A program made the translations under genes and the position numbers. From Actinernus sp. WN-2022 (lineage: Eukaryota; Cnidaria; Anthozoa; Actiniaria; Actinernidae), in contig JAOWCC010001634.1 in assembly GCA_030867875.1 (NCBI GenBank), forward strand, positions 99,737,321 to 99,801,320: a stretch of 64,000 bases of DNA, written 5' to 3'. This document shows, piece by piece, positions 63,704 to 64,000 of the stretch. Every line of letters starts with the position of its first letter. The first letter of the stretch is position 1. The notes beneath the pieces were generated by a model. The model was not told the DNA's origin. It ran no database searches and was given only the letters and a program-made list of their open reading frames with translations.

Positions 63704-64000
63704 TTGCATATTTTGCAGAAACAAGTAAACTCAATATGTAAAACGGCATTCTTCCATCTTAGAAACATTGCTGGTATAAGGAAATTCCTATCACTTAAAC
63801 ATTGTGAAATCCTTATTCATGCATTTATTTCATCTAAACTTGATTACTGTAACTCGCTGTTATCAGGTTTGCCAAGGGACTTAATGAAGAGACTACAGTA
63901 TGTTCAAAACTCAGCTGCACGACTTCTCACGTACTCACGCAAATATGAACATATCAGTCCTATTATGAAGGAATTGCACTGGTTGCCCGTAGCAGAGAGG
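63704..64000 (+). mobile_element. LINE reverse-transcriptase tail running off the window
   Basis: A plus-strand frame, open from about 63704 to the end, reads QVNSICKTAFFHLRNIAGIR, then FISSKLDYCNSLLSGLP, LQYVQNSAARLL and ELHWLPVAER. These are the classical C-terminal motifs of CR1/L2-group non-LTR reverse transcriptases. The element is 5' truncated and in the same orientation as the receptor gene. It probably lies in intron 14. Confidence 0.88.

Overview
The window looks like a repeat-rich invertebrate nuclear genome, most probably an anthozoan cnidarian (coral or sea anemone). The reasons are an intron-rich animal receptor guanylate cyclase gene, many CR1/jockey-like non-LTR retrotransposons, a tRNA-headed SINE of a type I recall as abundant in corals, a GIY-YIG Penelope-like relic and a very high density of foldback and terminal-inverted-repeat (TIR) elements. 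The taxon is an inference from these families; no search was run.

Region 1 (1-9803) does not look like the rest. It is compact and nearly intronless and carries virus-like genes: a C-terminal piece of a Polinton/adintovirus-type structural protein, a hydrophobic-hairpin protein of a family I associate with the same elements, a TFIIB-like transcription factor, a Cys-rich zinc protein and an F-box/ankyrin protein typical of large DNA viruses. A 3,972-bp block (907-4878) is repeated immediately, almost base for base, at 4879-8850. The segment ends in a near-perfect 67-bp hairpin palindrome (9657-9803), at whose outer edge a host retrotransposon reading frame is cut off. I read it as an endogenised or captured viral segment that has rearranged and duplicated; a chimeric assembly is the main alternative.

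Region 2 (9804-36300) is transposon-filled: three broken LINEs on the minus strand (9.8-11.9, 16.6-19.6 and 30.2-33.0 kb), a frameshifted multicopy-type gene (20.4-21.4 kb), a SINE copy near 12.3 kb and another near 34.8 kb, and a chain of nested palindromes (22.9-28.6 kb). A 4.2-kb TIR element (29.15-33.37 kb) encloses the third LINE.

Region 3 (36308-60623, continuing to the right) is one plus-strand gene for a receptor (particulate) guanylate cyclase of the natriuretic-receptor type. Fourteen exons could be placed; all splice phases agree and give 869 uninterrupted codons: signal peptide, ANF-receptor ligand domain, one membrane helix, a juxtamembrane linker with eight hexapeptide repeats, and a kinase-homology domain. 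The cyclase domain is not in the window. The introns hold a 2.6-kb tandem duplication, minisatellites, foldbacks, a LINE end and a Penelope-like fragment.

Region 4 (60624-64000) is intronic or intergenic: small repeat elements, a 1.24-kb TIR element and a plus-strand LINE reverse-transcriptase tail running off the end.
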